A stretch of 64,000 nucleotides of DNA from Candidatus Metaruminococcus caecorum (GTDB lineage: Bacteria > Bacillota > Clostridia > Oscillospirales > Ruminococcaceae). The position numbers and the translations under genes were made by a program. Each line of letters opens with the position of its first letter. Position 1 is the stretch's first letter. Location: the NCBI GenBank assembly GCA_904420045.1, contig CAJFTY010000026.1:58548-122547 (forward strand). The letters are read 5' to 3'. The notes under the pieces are model-generated. The model had not been told where the DNA came from and made no database searches. It was given only the letters and a program-made list of their open reading frames with translations. Below are positions 26,996 through 35,001 of this stretch, piece after piece.

Positions 26996-28285
26996 ATGCT
27001 GTTTGAAGATATTTCGGTGCTGGACGAGCACTTTCAAAAACTGGATCATCAGTTTGTGGGAATCAAAGACTCCTACATTGATTTTATCGGAGACGCCCGT
27101 CCGTTCGAGGATTACGGAGAAGTTGTAAACGGCAGGGGCAAACTGCTTATGAGCGGCCTGTACAACCTGCATACCCATCTGCCCATGACGCTGCTTCGAG
27201 GCTATGGGGAGAACCTGCCTTTGCAGCGGTGGCTGGAAGAGCGGATCTTTCCCTTTGAAGATCATTTGGATGGAGAAAGCGTCTACCATGCCACGGTGCT
27301 GGGCCTGGCGGAGATGATGAAGTATGGGGTGGTAGCCTGCTCGGATATGTATTTTTTCTGTGACTCGGTGGCCCAGGCCTTTGCAGACACCGGCATGAAG
27401 GCGGCCATCAGCCGCAGCCTGGTGAGCTTTGACGACACCGATTTAAAGGATCTGGACCGCTTTTCGGAGTGCAAAGAACTGTTTCAGAAGTGGAGCGGGG
27501 CCTGTGATGGCCGCATCCGGATCGACATGAGCGTCCACGCGGAGTACACCAACACTGAAAAGATCGTGACCCAGCTGGCGGAGTACGCCAAAGAGCTGGG
27601 AACCGGCATGCACGTCCACCTGTCCGAGACCCTCAAGGAGCACGAGGAGTGCAAGGCCCGGCGAGGCGGCCGGACTCCCGCACAGTTTTTTGAGGACTGC
27701 GGAGTGTTCGACGTGCCAGCTACCGCCGCCCACTGTGTATATGCGGAGGAAAATGACCTGGATATCTTTGTCCGGCACGGAGTGACCGTGGCCCACTGCC
27801 CGGTGAGCAATCTAAAGCTGGGCAGCGGAGTAGCCCCGGTTTCCCGGATGCTCCAGAAGGGGGTACAGGTTGCTGTCGGCACCGACGGGGTGGCCTCCAA
27901 CAACAACGGAAACCTGCTGGAGGAAATCAAGCTCACTCCCATGCTGCAAAAGGGGATTCACCGGGATCCCACTTTGGTGACCTGTACGCAGGTGATGCAG
28001 ATGGCCACGGTAAACGGCGCGTCTGCACAGGGGAGAACCGACTGCGGTGCGCTCAAAGCCGGCAATCGGGCGGATCTTTTGATGATCGACCTGAATCAGC
28101 CGAATCTTACGCCCTGCCATGATTTTCTGCACAACCTGGTGTATTCCATGACCGAGTCCAACATCCTCATGACCATGGCGGACGGGAAGGTACTCTATCA
28201 AAACGGGGAGTACAAAACGCTGGACATTGAAAAGGCGCTTTATCACGCCCGCCGGTGCACCAGCCAAATCCTGAAGCAATTGTAG
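26996..28285 (+). CDS. amidohydrolase, methylthioadenosine/S-adenosylhomocysteine deaminase-like
   Basis: 429 residues of the amidohydrolase superfamily (TrzN/MtaD branch). The metal ligands NLHTHLPMTLLRG, HVHLSET, AAHCVYAEENDL and VGTDGVASNNNGNLLEE are in the right order. The family deaminates adenosine analogues (5'-methylthioadenosine, S-adenosylhomocysteine, 5'-deoxyadenosine) to inosine analogues. The adjoining nucleoside phosphorylase could then split the product, so salvage of the 5'-deoxyadenosine and similar by-products of the several radical SAM enzymes here is an attractive role (inference). Confidence 0.9.
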   Translation: MLFEDISVLDEHFQKLDHQFVGIKDSYIDFIGDARPFEDYGEVVNGRGKLLMSGLYNLHTHLPMTLLRGYGENLPLQRWLEERIFPFEDHLDGESVYHATVLGLAEMMKYGVVACSDMYFFCDSVAQAFADTGMKAAISRSLVSFDDTDLKDLDRFSECKELFQKWSGACDGRIRIDMSVHAEYTNTEKIVTQLAEYAKELGTGMHVHLSETLKEHEECKARRGGRTPAQFFEDCGVFDVPATAAHCVYAEENDLDIFVRHGVTVAHCPVSNLKLGSGVAPVSRMLQKGVQVAVGTDGVASNNNGNLLEEIKLTPMLQKGIHRDPTLVTCTQVMQMATVNGASAQGRTDCGALKAGNRADLLMIDLNQPNLTPCHDFLHNLVYSMTESNILMTMADGKVLYQNGEYKTLDIEKALYHARRCTSQILKQL

Positions 28286-28313
28286 GGAGACAGGAAATTT
28301 TTATAAGGCTGAT

Positions 28314-28356
28314 AAAAAGGACAACCGGAACAATTCTGTTCTGGTTGTCCTTTTTT
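28314..28356 (+). terminator. terminator after the purine salvage pair
   Basis: A long stem (28314-28332 with 28337-28355, one mismatch) ends in a run of T. Confidence 0.88.
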
Positions 28357-28475
28357 GCAATCGGGCGGTTTGGCGGCGAAGCCGCGTATATCCGCACCTT
28401 TTTTGCAATATGATAATGTAGGCGTAACAAGGCGCAGCCCGCCTCGGCGCTATGACAGAAAAAGGATGTGGTCGT

Positions 28476-30221
28476 TTGGCAAAGCACCAGACCCGACAAA
28501 ACCTGGTGGAGGGCGCGGTGGTGCTCACCGGGGCGATGATTGTTGTCAAGCTGTTCGGGGCGCTGTTTAAAATTTTTGTACTCAAGCAGCTGTCCGGAAT
28601 CGGCGCCGCGTACTTTAACACCTCCTATACGCTGTTTACGCCCATTTATTCGCTGGCGCTGGCGGGATTTCCCACTGCAGTGGCGAAAATGGTGGCGAAT
28701 TTTGACGTTCAGAAGCGATACCGGGACATCAAAAAGACCATGCGGGTCGCAAAAATTCTATTTGTAGCAGTAGGCCTGCTGGGAAGTTTGATTCTGGGAT
28801 TGGTGGCATATCCGTATGTCACTATGAACTCCATGGAGGGAGCCTTCTGGGCCACGGTCGCTATTGCGCCGTCTCTGCTGTTTTTATGCGTCACTTCCGT
28901 TTATCGGGGATATTACGAAGGGCTTCGAAATATGCGCCCTACCGCGGTTTCCGAAATCGTGGAAGTGGTGGTCAAGGTACTGGTGGGACTTGTGCTCACC
29001 TGGGCGGTGATTCAGGCGGGGAACACCCAGTTTGAAAACACCGGCCGGGTGTTTGGCCAGGCGGCGGAAACCGCCGAGGCCGCCTACCTGCTTATCATGC
29101 CCTATGCAGCCGCCGCCGCGATCTTGGGCGTCACCGCCAGCACGCTGGCGGGCATGCTGTACATTGCCCTGCGGCATCGGATACGGGGAGACGGCATTTC
29201 CAAGGAAGAGTGTGCGGCGGCTCCGAAGCCGGTGGGAGCTAGATCCATCGTCAAAAGCCTGGTGAAGATCGCCATCCCGATTTCCCTGGGGGCGTTTGTA
29301 CTCAACTTGGCGACCTTGATCGACACCATGACCATCACCAACGCGATGAACCGGGCGTTTACCCAGCGCTTTGAGGAGATTCGGGCAATTTTTGGTTCGG
29401 TGGTTCCAAAGGAGAACTTTACCCCGGAGCTGTTCGGCACGTTTTTATACGGGGCGTACTCGTTTGCGTTTTCGATTTTTAACCTAATTCCGGCCTTTAC
29501 GGGGATCTTTGGAAAAAGTGCGCTCCCCAACGTGGTCAACTGCTGGACGGCAAAGCATCAAGAGGGCCTTAAACGCAACATTGAATCCACCCTGCGGATG
29601 TCCTCGCTGATCGCCGTCCCGGCTGGCATCGGGCTGAGCGTCTTGGCAAAACCGATCCTCACGCTGCTGTATTCTTCGCAGCCCGCGGAGGTGGCCATCG
29701 CCTGCCCCGCTATGCAAATCATGGGAATTAGCGTCATTTTCCTGGCGATTCTCACACCGGCGTTCAGCATCCTGCAGGCGATGGATCAGGTGTACCTGCC
29801 AGTGAAGCTGATGTTGATCGGATCGGGAATTAAAATCCTTGTGAACCTCCTGCTGATCCCTACTCCCCAGGTAAACTTGAAGGGAGCCGCGTACGGGACG
29901 CTGGCCTGCTACGTCTTTATCGCGACCGCCAGCATTCGGATGGTCCGGCGGACAGCCTGCGTCAAACTCAGTTTTACCAGTATGTTTTTAAAGCCTCTGA
30001 TCGCCGGAGTATTCTGCGGTGTCAGTGCTTGGGCGTGTTTTGGGCTTTTAAGCCGGGATATTCCCCAGACGGCCGCGGTACTGGCCGCGGTGGCGGCGGG
30101 AGGATTTGTATACCTGCTGGTGCTGCTGTTAATTAAGGGTGTTTCCAAGCAGGATATGAAAATGTTTCCCAAAGGAGAAAAAATTGCAAAAACACTTGAA
30201 AAATGGGGCCTTATAGGTTAA
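28476..30221 (+). CDS. SpoVB-like polysaccharide flippase (MOP superfamily)
   Basis: About 581 residues with 14 hydrophobic segments of the MATE/MOP type. SpoVB/YabM-type proteins flip lipid-linked wall precursors and are needed for spore cortex or wall synthesis. The position before mazG, rqcP and yabPQ is the place of Bacillus yabM, which supports the name. I chose TTG 28476 behind AAAGGA; the ATG at 28452 has no ribosome site. The protein has a long hydrophilic loop between TM7 and TM8 (around residues 240-300). Confidence 0.87.
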   Translation: MAKHQTRQNLVEGAVVLTGAMIVVKLFGALFKIFVLKQLSGIGAAYFNTSYTLFTPIYSLALAGFPTAVAKMVANFDVQKRYRDIKKTMRVAKILFVAVGLLGSLILGLVAYPYVTMNSMEGAFWATVAIAPSLLFLCVTSVYRGYYEGLRNMRPTAVSEIVEVVVKVLVGLVLTWAVIQAGNTQFENTGRVFGQAAETAEAAYLLIMPYAAAAAILGVTASTLAGMLYIALRHRIRGDGISKEECAAAPKPVGARSIVKSLVKIAIPISLGAFVLNLATLIDTMTITNAMNRAFTQRFEEIRAIFGSVVPKENFTPELFGTFLYGAYSFAFSIFNLIPAFTGIFGKSALPNVVNCWTAKHQEGLKRNIESTLRMSSLIAVPAGIGLSVLAKPILTLLYSSQPAEVAIACPAMQIMGISVIFLAILTPAFSILQAMDQVYLPVKLMLIGSGIKILVNLLLIPTPQVNLKGAAYGTLACYVFIATASIRMVRRTACVKLSFTSMFLKPLIAGVFCGVSAWACFGLLSRDIPQTAAVLAAVAAGGFVYLLVLLLIKGVSKQDMKMFPKGEKIAKTLEKWGLIG

Positions 30222-30259
30222 TATAATAAACAGGATTCAACTTGTAAGGGACTGATTGT

Positions 30260-31060
30260 GTGGATTTTAAGCGCAAAGAGCGGTACTCGGTGGAAGATCT
30301 TCTGAAGATCATGGAGATTCTGCGGAGTGAAAACGGCTGCCCCTGGGATCGGGAACAGACCCACCAAAGCATCCGTAAAAACATGATCGAGGAAACTTAC
30401 GAGGTGGTCGAGGCAATCGACCGTCAGGATCCGGTGCTTTTGCAGGAGGAACTGGGGGATGTTCTGCTCCAGGTGGTCTTTCACTCCCGGATGGAGGAAG
30501 AAGCCGGGCGGTTTTCGTTTGACGATGTAGCCGACGGTATCTGTAAAAAGCTGATTGAACGCCATCCCCATATCTTCGGAGACGTGGTGGCGGCTGATGC
30601 CGAACAGGTGCTGAAAAACTGGGACGCGATTAAAAAACAGCAGAAGGGGCAGGATAGTTACGCCCAGACGCTGGCCGATGTCCCGAATGTGCTTCCGGCG
30701 CTGATGCGGGCATCCAAGGTGCAGCAGCGCGCCGCAAGGGCGGGCTTCGATTATGAAAACATCCAGCAGGCCCTGGACGATCTGAAAAGCGAACTGCAAG
30801 AGCTTTCGTCGGCGCTTAAAGCAGGAGATTCCAAAAACGCGGGGGAAGAACTGGGAGATCTTCTGTTCGCGGCAGTCAACGTCTCTCGGTTTTTAAAGCT
30901 CGATGGGGAGGAAACCCTCACCGCGGCTACGGAAAAATTCATTCGGCGTTTTACGCGGGTGGAACAATTGTCGGCGCAGAAGGGCGTTGACATGAAGACA
31001 GCGGGGATCGACGCGCTGAATGATTTATGGAAACAGGCAAAACAGGATTGTCATTCATAG
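30260..31060 (+). CDS. mazG: MazG-type nucleoside triphosphate pyrophosphohydrolase
   Basis: 266 residues from GTG 30260. Two MazG domains: the first with NGCPWDREQTHQSIRKNMIEE and EELGDVLLQVVFH, the second with LKSELQELSSALKAGD and EELGDLLFAAVNVSRF. The EExxE/ExxD metal motifs are intact in both. It converts (d)NTPs to monophosphates, probably as a housecleaning enzyme. It corresponds to the C-terminal half of Bacillus YabN; the methylase half is absent, as in many Clostridia. Confidence 0.95.
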   Translation: MDFKRKERYSVEDLLKIMEILRSENGCPWDREQTHQSIRKNMIEETYEVVEAIDRQDPVLLQEELGDVLLQVVFHSRMEEEAGRFSFDDVADGICKKLIERHPHIFGDVVAADAEQVLKNWDAIKKQQKGQDSYAQTLADVPNVLPALMRASKVQQRAARAGFDYENIQQALDDLKSELQELSSALKAGDSKNAGEELGDLLFAAVNVSRFLKLDGEETLTAATEKFIRRFTRVEQLSAQKGVDMKTAGIDALNDLWKQAKQDCHS

Positions 31061-31108
31061 GCTTATATGCCTTTTGGATAAATTAAAAAATTTATGGAGG
31101 TCAAAACA

Positions 31109-31384
31109 ATGACTAAAACCGAATTAATTGCAGCCGTTGCGGCGAAAGCGGAGCTTTCCAAAAAAGATGCAGACAAGGCGGTCAACGCTGTGATCGAAGC
31201 GATCACCGACGCTATGGTGAACGGCGATAAGGTTCAGCTGGTTGGCTTTGGCACCTTTGAGGTCCGCGACCGTGCTGCCAGAGAAGGCAAAAATCCCTCT
31301 ACCGGTGAAAAAATCAACATTCCCGCAACGAAGGTTCCTGCTTTCAAAGCTGGTAAGGCTCTGAAAGACGTTGTTGCGAAATAA
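31109..31384 (+). CDS. hup: HU nucleoid protein
   Basis: 91 residues from ATG 31109 behind GGAGG. It is a standard HU/IHF-fold DNA-bending protein ([20 protein letters not shown] at the start, then [21 protein letters not shown] with the beta-arm, ending [11 protein letters not shown]). It coats and bends DNA. The gene is inserted between mazG and rqcP, where Bacillus has nothing; this insertion is common in Clostridia. A terminator follows immediately, so HU is expressed in large part separately from the downstream genes. Confidence 0.97.
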   Translation: MTKTELIAAVAAKAELSKKDADKAVNAVIEAITDAMVNGDKVQLVGFGTFEVRDRAAREGKNPSTGEKINIPATKVPAFKAGKALKDVVAK

Positions 31385-31410
31385 GGTTTTTGGCCATCAT
31401 TCTTTATGAG

Positions 31411-31446
31411 GGGGGAGTCGGCAAGCCGATTCCCTTCTTTTTTGTT
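31411..31446 (+). terminator. terminator after HU
   Basis: GGGAGTCGGC pairs with GCCGATTCCC around an AA loop, then a T-rich tract. Confidence 0.82.
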
Positions 31447-31538
31447 GGTTTTGCGTTTTTTGATTTTCATTTGAATACGGAAGCGGCGGCTGTCTTTTTG
31501 CTCAAGGATCCGACGCTGTGGAAAGGATTGAACACAAG

Positions 31539-31784
31539 ATGCGTTTGGATAAATATTTGAAGGTAACCCGCCTGATTAAACGGCGCACCATCGCCAATGA
31601 AGCCTGTGACGCCGGAAAAATTTTGGTCAACGGCAAGGCGGCTCGTGCCTCCTATGATGTCAAGGTGGGGGATCGGATCGAGATTAATATGGGGACAAAA
31701 CCTCTAAAAGTCGAGGTGCTTAAGGTCAGCGAATATGTGACCAAGGAAAACGCCTCGGAAAATTTCACCGTTGTGGAGGGATAA
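31539..31784 (+). CDS. rqcP: S4-domain RNA-binding protein RqcP (YabO)
   Basis: 81 residues from ATG 31539 (MRLDKYLKVTRLIKRRTIAN). It is a minimal S4 domain. In Bacillus RqcP works with RqcH in ribosome-associated quality control, helping poly-alanine tailing of stalled peptides. An in-frame GTG at 31518 would add seven residues outside the conserved domain. It keeps the Bacillus gene order mazG-rqcP-yabP. Confidence 0.93.
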   Translation: MRLDKYLKVTRLIKRRTIANEACDAGKILVNGKAARASYDVKVGDRIEINMGTKPLKVEVLKVSEYVTKENASENFTVVEG

Positions 31785-31812
31785 GCTCTCCGCTCTATGC
31801 GGTGCTTTTCAA

Positions 31813-31841
31813 GCATAATCAAACCTCCTTTGGAATAGACT
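31813..31841 (+). promoter_or_regulatory. sigma-E-like promoter of yabP-yabQ
   Basis: GCATAAT (31813-31819) fits the sigma-E -35 ZHATAXX. Exactly 14 bp later AATAGACT (31834-31841) matches 6/8 of CATACAHT. Bacillus yabP and yabQ are sigma-E genes. Confidence 0.42.
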
Positions 31842-31886
31842 GTACTGTATCCCGGAACGTTTATTCTGAAGGAGTGTTTTTGTATT

Positions 31887-32168
31887 ATGGCAGAAGAAAA
31901 GAGGACGATCAAACTGCCTCACAACGTCATTATGGAAGACCGAAAATCCCTGAGCATTTCCGGCGTGTCGGATATCGACAGTTTTGATGAACAAACCGTC
32001 GTGTTGTTTACCGACATGGGAGAATTGACAGTAAAGGGATTTAATTTACATATCAATAAGCTCAACGTGGAAACCGGTGAACTGACGATGGAAGGGGAGG
32101 TGTGCTCCCTGAGCTATTCCGACCAGGAACGCCGGGAAGGCGGATTTTTCTCCAAGCTGTTTAAATAA
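31887..32168 (+). CDS. yabP: sporulation protein YabP
   Basis: 93 residues, the usual size. It is recognised by LPHNVIMEDRKSLSISGVSDIDSFD and GELTVKGFNLHI. YabP is expressed in the mother cell and is needed for normal spore cortex/coat in Bacillus, where it acts with YabQ. It is cytosolic, with no membrane segment. A sigma-E-like promoter lies upstream. The start has AAGGAG, but about 12 bp away. Confidence 0.94.
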   Translation: MAEEKRTIKLPHNVIMEDRKSLSISGVSDIDSFDEQTVVLFTDMGELTVKGFNLHINKLNVETGELTMEGEVCSLSYSDQERREGGFFSKLFK

Positions 32169-32222
32169 GGATTCAGCAAGGAAAAACAAAGTCCGATCAA
32201 CAATCGTTTGGGGGAACTTGAT

Positions 32223-32777
32223 GTGGAATTGATCGTCTCAAACCAGACGATGGTTTTTTTGTATTCCTGTCTTTTAGGGGTGGGGCTGGGAGTCTGCTAC
32301 GACGTGTTCCGGATTTTACGGGTGGCTTTTCCGCTGGGAACCGTTGTGACGTTTGTGGAGGACATCATTTACTTTGCTATTGCAGCAGTGGCGACCTTCA
32401 CCTTTCTGTTGTATTTTACCCAGGGCCAGCTGCGGGTCTATGTTCTTTTGGGAGAACTGCTGGGTTTTATTGTCTATTATTTTACCATTGGGTTTGTGGT
32501 GATTAAAATTTTCAAGACGATTGTCAGCGGAATCCGGTTTGTCCTGCGAGGGGTGTATCAGATTTTTTTGTCTCCATTTGTGCGCCTTTTCCGTTTTGTG
32601 GGGAAGAAATTTTGTAAACTTTTTGTTAATATTGGAAATAAGGCGAAAAATGCCGCGGCCAGACAAAAATTTAACTTGAAAAAAAAGAAGGTTTTATTGT
32701 ATAATTTAAACAACCACCATTCTCAAAAAACAAAGGGCGTTAAAAGAAATGGCAAAGGCAAAAAGAAAAAAAACTAG
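32223..32777 (+). CDS. yabQ: spore cortex biosynthesis protein YabQ
   Basis: 184 residues from GTG 32223, behind GGGGGA. Three to four hydrophobic helices fill residues 10-115 (VFLYSCLLGVGLGVCYDVFR is the family's N-terminal mark), then a highly basic tail ends GKGKKKKN. YabQ is an outer forespore membrane protein required for cortex formation in Bacillus. The basic tail overlaps the divIC start by 29 bp. A TTG at 32208 is an alternative start. Confidence 0.92.
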   Translation: MELIVSNQTMVFLYSCLLGVGLGVCYDVFRILRVAFPLGTVVTFVEDIIYFAIAAVATFTFLLYFTQGQLRVYVLLGELLGFIVYYFTIGFVVIKIFKTIVSGIRFVLRGVYQIFLSPFVRLFRFVGKKFCKLFVNIGNKAKNAAARQKFNLKKKKVLLYNLNNHHSQKTKGVKRNGKGKKKKN

Positions 32778-33042
32778 AAATGTCGTTTTGACGATTGCGG
32801 TTCTTGTTTTTTTAGGGTATGCGGTCGTGTCGCTGGTCATGGCACAGATCACCATCCAGCAAAAGGAAAAGGAAAAAGCACAGATCGAAGCACAGATTGA
32901 AGAGGAAAAAATCAAGCAAAAAGAACTGGATTTTTTGCTCAGTGCCGGCGGCGATAAAAGCTATATCGAAAAAATGGCTCGTGAAAAGCTGGGATATATT
33001 TCTCCCAACGAACGGGTTTTTATCGATATTTCCGGCAAGTGA
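32749..33042 (+). CDS. divIC: cell-division protein DivIC/FtsB family
   Basis: 97 residues: a basic N-terminus, one membrane segment (about residues 11-31), then a coiled coil (QQKEKEKAQIEAQIEEEKIK) and the short C-terminal domain with YIEKMAREKLGYISPNE. DivIC joins FtsL and DivIB in the septal divisome. It overlaps yabQ and precedes the S1 gene, the same order as Bacillus yabQ-divIC-yabR. Confidence 0.94.
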   Translation: MAKAKRKKTRNVVLTIAVLVFLGYAVVSLVMAQITIQQKEKEKAQIEAQIEEEKIKQKELDFLLSAGGDKSYIEKMAREKLGYISPNERVFIDISGK

Positions 33043-33128
33043 TTTTTGGGGTGGGTACGAACCGGTTATCTTATGTCTGCGCGGAGCGTGCGGGCATGCA
33101 ATAGAATAAGGAGGCAGTCGTTTTTTTT

Positions 33129-33569
33129 ATGCAGCTTGAAGTAGGAAAAATCGTAGAAGGCAAGGTTACGGGAATCACGAAATTCGGCGCGTTTGTGGAG
33201 CTTTCCCAGGGCGTGACCGGAATGGTCCACATTTCGGAGGTGGCGTCCACCTTTGTGAAGGAGATTACCGACTTCATCAAAGAAGGGGAAACGGTTAAAG
33301 TCAAGATCCTCAACATCGGGGATGACGGCAAGATCAGCCTGTCTATGAAGCAGGCTCAGCCCGCGCCGGCTCCGGCTGGGCGCAGACCTGGTCAACAGAA
33401 TTCTTCGCAGCGGCCTCCTCAGTACCGCAGGGATTTTTCCCAACGCAAGGATGAGCCTGCCTCGTTTGAGGATATGATGTCCAAGTTTAAACAGTCCAGC
33501 GATGAAAAGATGTCGGATTTAAAGCGTTTTATGGACAATAAACGCGGTTCTTATTCCCGGCGCAAATAA
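33129..33569 (+). CDS. yabR: S1-domain RNA-binding protein YabR
   Basis: 146 residues. Residues 1-72 form one S1 domain (VGKIVEGKVTGITKFGAFVEL… KILNIGDDGKISLSMKQA). The rest is a low-complexity basic tail rich in Pro, Gln, Arg and Lys. It presumably binds RNA; the precise role of YabR is unknown. A strong AAGGAGG lies about 14 bp upstream of the ATG, longer than normal. Confidence 0.92.
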   Translation: MQLEVGKIVEGKVTGITKFGAFVELSQGVTGMVHISEVASTFVKEITDFIKEGETVKVKILNIGDDGKISLSMKQAQPAPAPAGRRPGQQNSSQRPPQYRRDFSQRKDEPASFEDMMSKFKQSSDEKMSDLKRFMDNKRGSYSRRK

Positions 33570-33579
33570 CGATTTGGAA

Positions 33580-33618
33580 CAAAAGGATGCGGTTTACCCC
33601 GTATCCTTTTGTTTTTTA
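33580..33618 (+). terminator. terminator after yabR
   Basis: CAAAAGGATGCGG pairs with CCCGTATCCTTTTG (one bulge), then TTTTTT. Confidence 0.82.
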
Positions 33619-33647
33619 TTATAGAAAAAGAGAGGGAGGGGCCGTCA

Positions 33648-33813
33648 TTGGAAAGCGGATTTAGAAGAATGAAATCAATTGTCGATTTGCTTGTCCATGA
33701 CAGCTTTTCTGCTGCCCATATAGATAAAGCCTGATTGGACTGACCTGGATTTTGGGGAAGTAACGGTTTGTAAACAACTGGGAATTCGCACCTGGACGGT
33801 TGACAAAGAATGA
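33648..33813 (+). pseudogene. possible remnant of a glycerophosphodiester phosphodiesterase
   Basis: A 28-codon frame opens at TTG 33648 behind a strong GGGAGGGG ribosome site and stops at 33734. In the next frame the sequence continues and ends with VCKQLGIRTWTVDKE before a stop at 33813. The 'GIRTWTVDKE' part resembles the C-terminal WTV(N/D) block of GDPD enzymes. It would be a decayed, frameshifted scrap; the similarity is short. The promoter of the next gene overlaps its end. The rest of this 330-bp gap is otherwise empty. Confidence 0.25.
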
Positions 33814-33828
33814 CAAAAAAGGCATAAT
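33800..33828 (+). promoter_or_regulatory. sigma-A promoter of the signal-peptidase-like gene
   Basis: TTGACA (33800-33805), 17 bp, CATAAT (33823-33828). Confidence 0.78.
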
Positions 33829-33904
33829 AATAGATGGTTTTTGCTATAAAATAAACGACAAATTATGATAGAAAACAAATGCTTGAGAAACGGGGTCAAA
33901 CGTC

Positions 33905-34879
33905 ATGAAAGTACTAAAAAACCTGTTGTTTACTGTATATTCCATTTTTGTCGTACTGCTGTTGGGAGTATTGTGTCTTTTGTTTATAATGTCGTCGCAA
34001 ATGAAAAAGGACGGCGTTTTTACCATGATGGGATATCGCTACTCGGTGATGGATACAAACAATTATCAGTCAAAAATTCCAAAGGGCTTTTTAGTTATTT
34101 CAAAGGTTGTCAAGCCTTCGGAGCTCCAAGCAGGCAGCGCTGTAACTTTTCGGTATACCGACGCCCAGCAAAACTCCCATGTGACCTGCGGGGAGGTTTC
34201 TGCTGTGGACGCAGTGGCGTCCCCTGCGTCTTTTATGATCCATCAGGACAACATGGTGTACAGTGAAATTGTGGATGAAACCGCGATTCTTGGCATGCCT
34301 ACCTCCAAAAGCCTGTTTTTTGGCGGTACGTTTACGTTCCTCATGACGGATATGGGCTTTTACCTGGGATTTATCCTCCCGGTTGGTGTCCTGCTGCTCA
34401 GTGAGGTGGTACTATTAATCGTCCTTTTAAAAAGCCATAAAAAGCAGGTGCAGGAGGAACCCGCGCCCTTCCATCGGGAAGAAAACTTTAATATCCGCAT
34501 TAAAAGCGAGACGGAAGCCCCCGCACCTGTTCGGTCGGTGAGCCAGCCGTTCCCTGTAAAGCCCCGTGTGGTTTCCGCAGATGAAGTGCTCCCCAAAAGG
34601 GTTCCATCTTCCGCTGAGCCCAAAGCCGCGGTCTCCAAGCCCTCGGCGGAGCAGCCAAAACAAAAGGAAGAACCCAGGCCTAAGCCTTCACCGGCTGCCG
34701 ACGAGGGGGAGGAGCTTTCCTCTGTGCTGGCCTCCTTGATGGAACAGGAGCAGCCAAAGGAACCCGTTAAAGCAGAAGAAAAGAAAGCTCCTTCGGAGGA
34801 ACAAAAGGATCTGATGGAGGAGTCCAGCGAAGATATTATCAACGATATCCTGAAAAAGCTGTACGCAGACGAACAGTAA
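33905..34879 (+). CDS. signal-peptidase-I-fold membrane protein, probably catalytically inactive
   Basis: 324 residues. TM1 (about 8-29) is followed by an extracytoplasmic region that aligns by eye with SipW-type signal peptidases (IPKGFLVISKVVKPSELQAG, then VTFRYTD and SHVTCGEV). A second membrane helix (about 150-175) and a long cytosolic Pro/Glu/Lys-rich tail follow, ending in a short acidic helix. In SipW-like enzymes the nucleophile is the Ser before Met in SGSMEP. Here the corresponding stretch is YSVMD (residues 46-50), so Val48 sits in the Ser position. His92 is kept. It is therefore likely to be a pseudo-enzyme with a scaffold or regulatory role; the function is unknown. Confidence 0.75.
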   Translation: MKVLKNLLFTVYSIFVVLLLGVLCLLFIMSSQMKKDGVFTMMGYRYSVMDTNNYQSKIPKGFLVISKVVKPSELQAGSAVTFRYTDAQQNSHVTCGEVSAVDAVASPASFMIHQDNMVYSEIVDETAILGMPTSKSLFFGGTFTFLMTDMGFYLGFILPVGVLLLSEVVLLIVLLKSHKKQVQEEPAPFHREENFNIRIKSETEAPAPVRSVSQPFPVKPRVVSADEVLPKRVPSSAEPKAAVSKPSAEQPKQKEEPRPKPSPAADEGEELSSVLASLMEQEQPKEPVKAEEKKAPSEEQKDLMEESSEDIINDILKKLYADEQ

Positions 34880-35001
34880 GCCAACGTTTCGCAGAGCGCT
34901 GGGCAGCGGGGACAAACTTTCGGTGATATCCAAAGCGTCCTCTTCATAAGATGTAGTACGGACGGTCAAACTCCAGTCAAATGGAAAGGGATGTGCTTTG
35001 G

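Noticed and set aside
26100..27000. Purine riboswitch before the nucleoside phosphorylase
   Set aside because: The gap is too short and contains only a terminator and a ribosome site.
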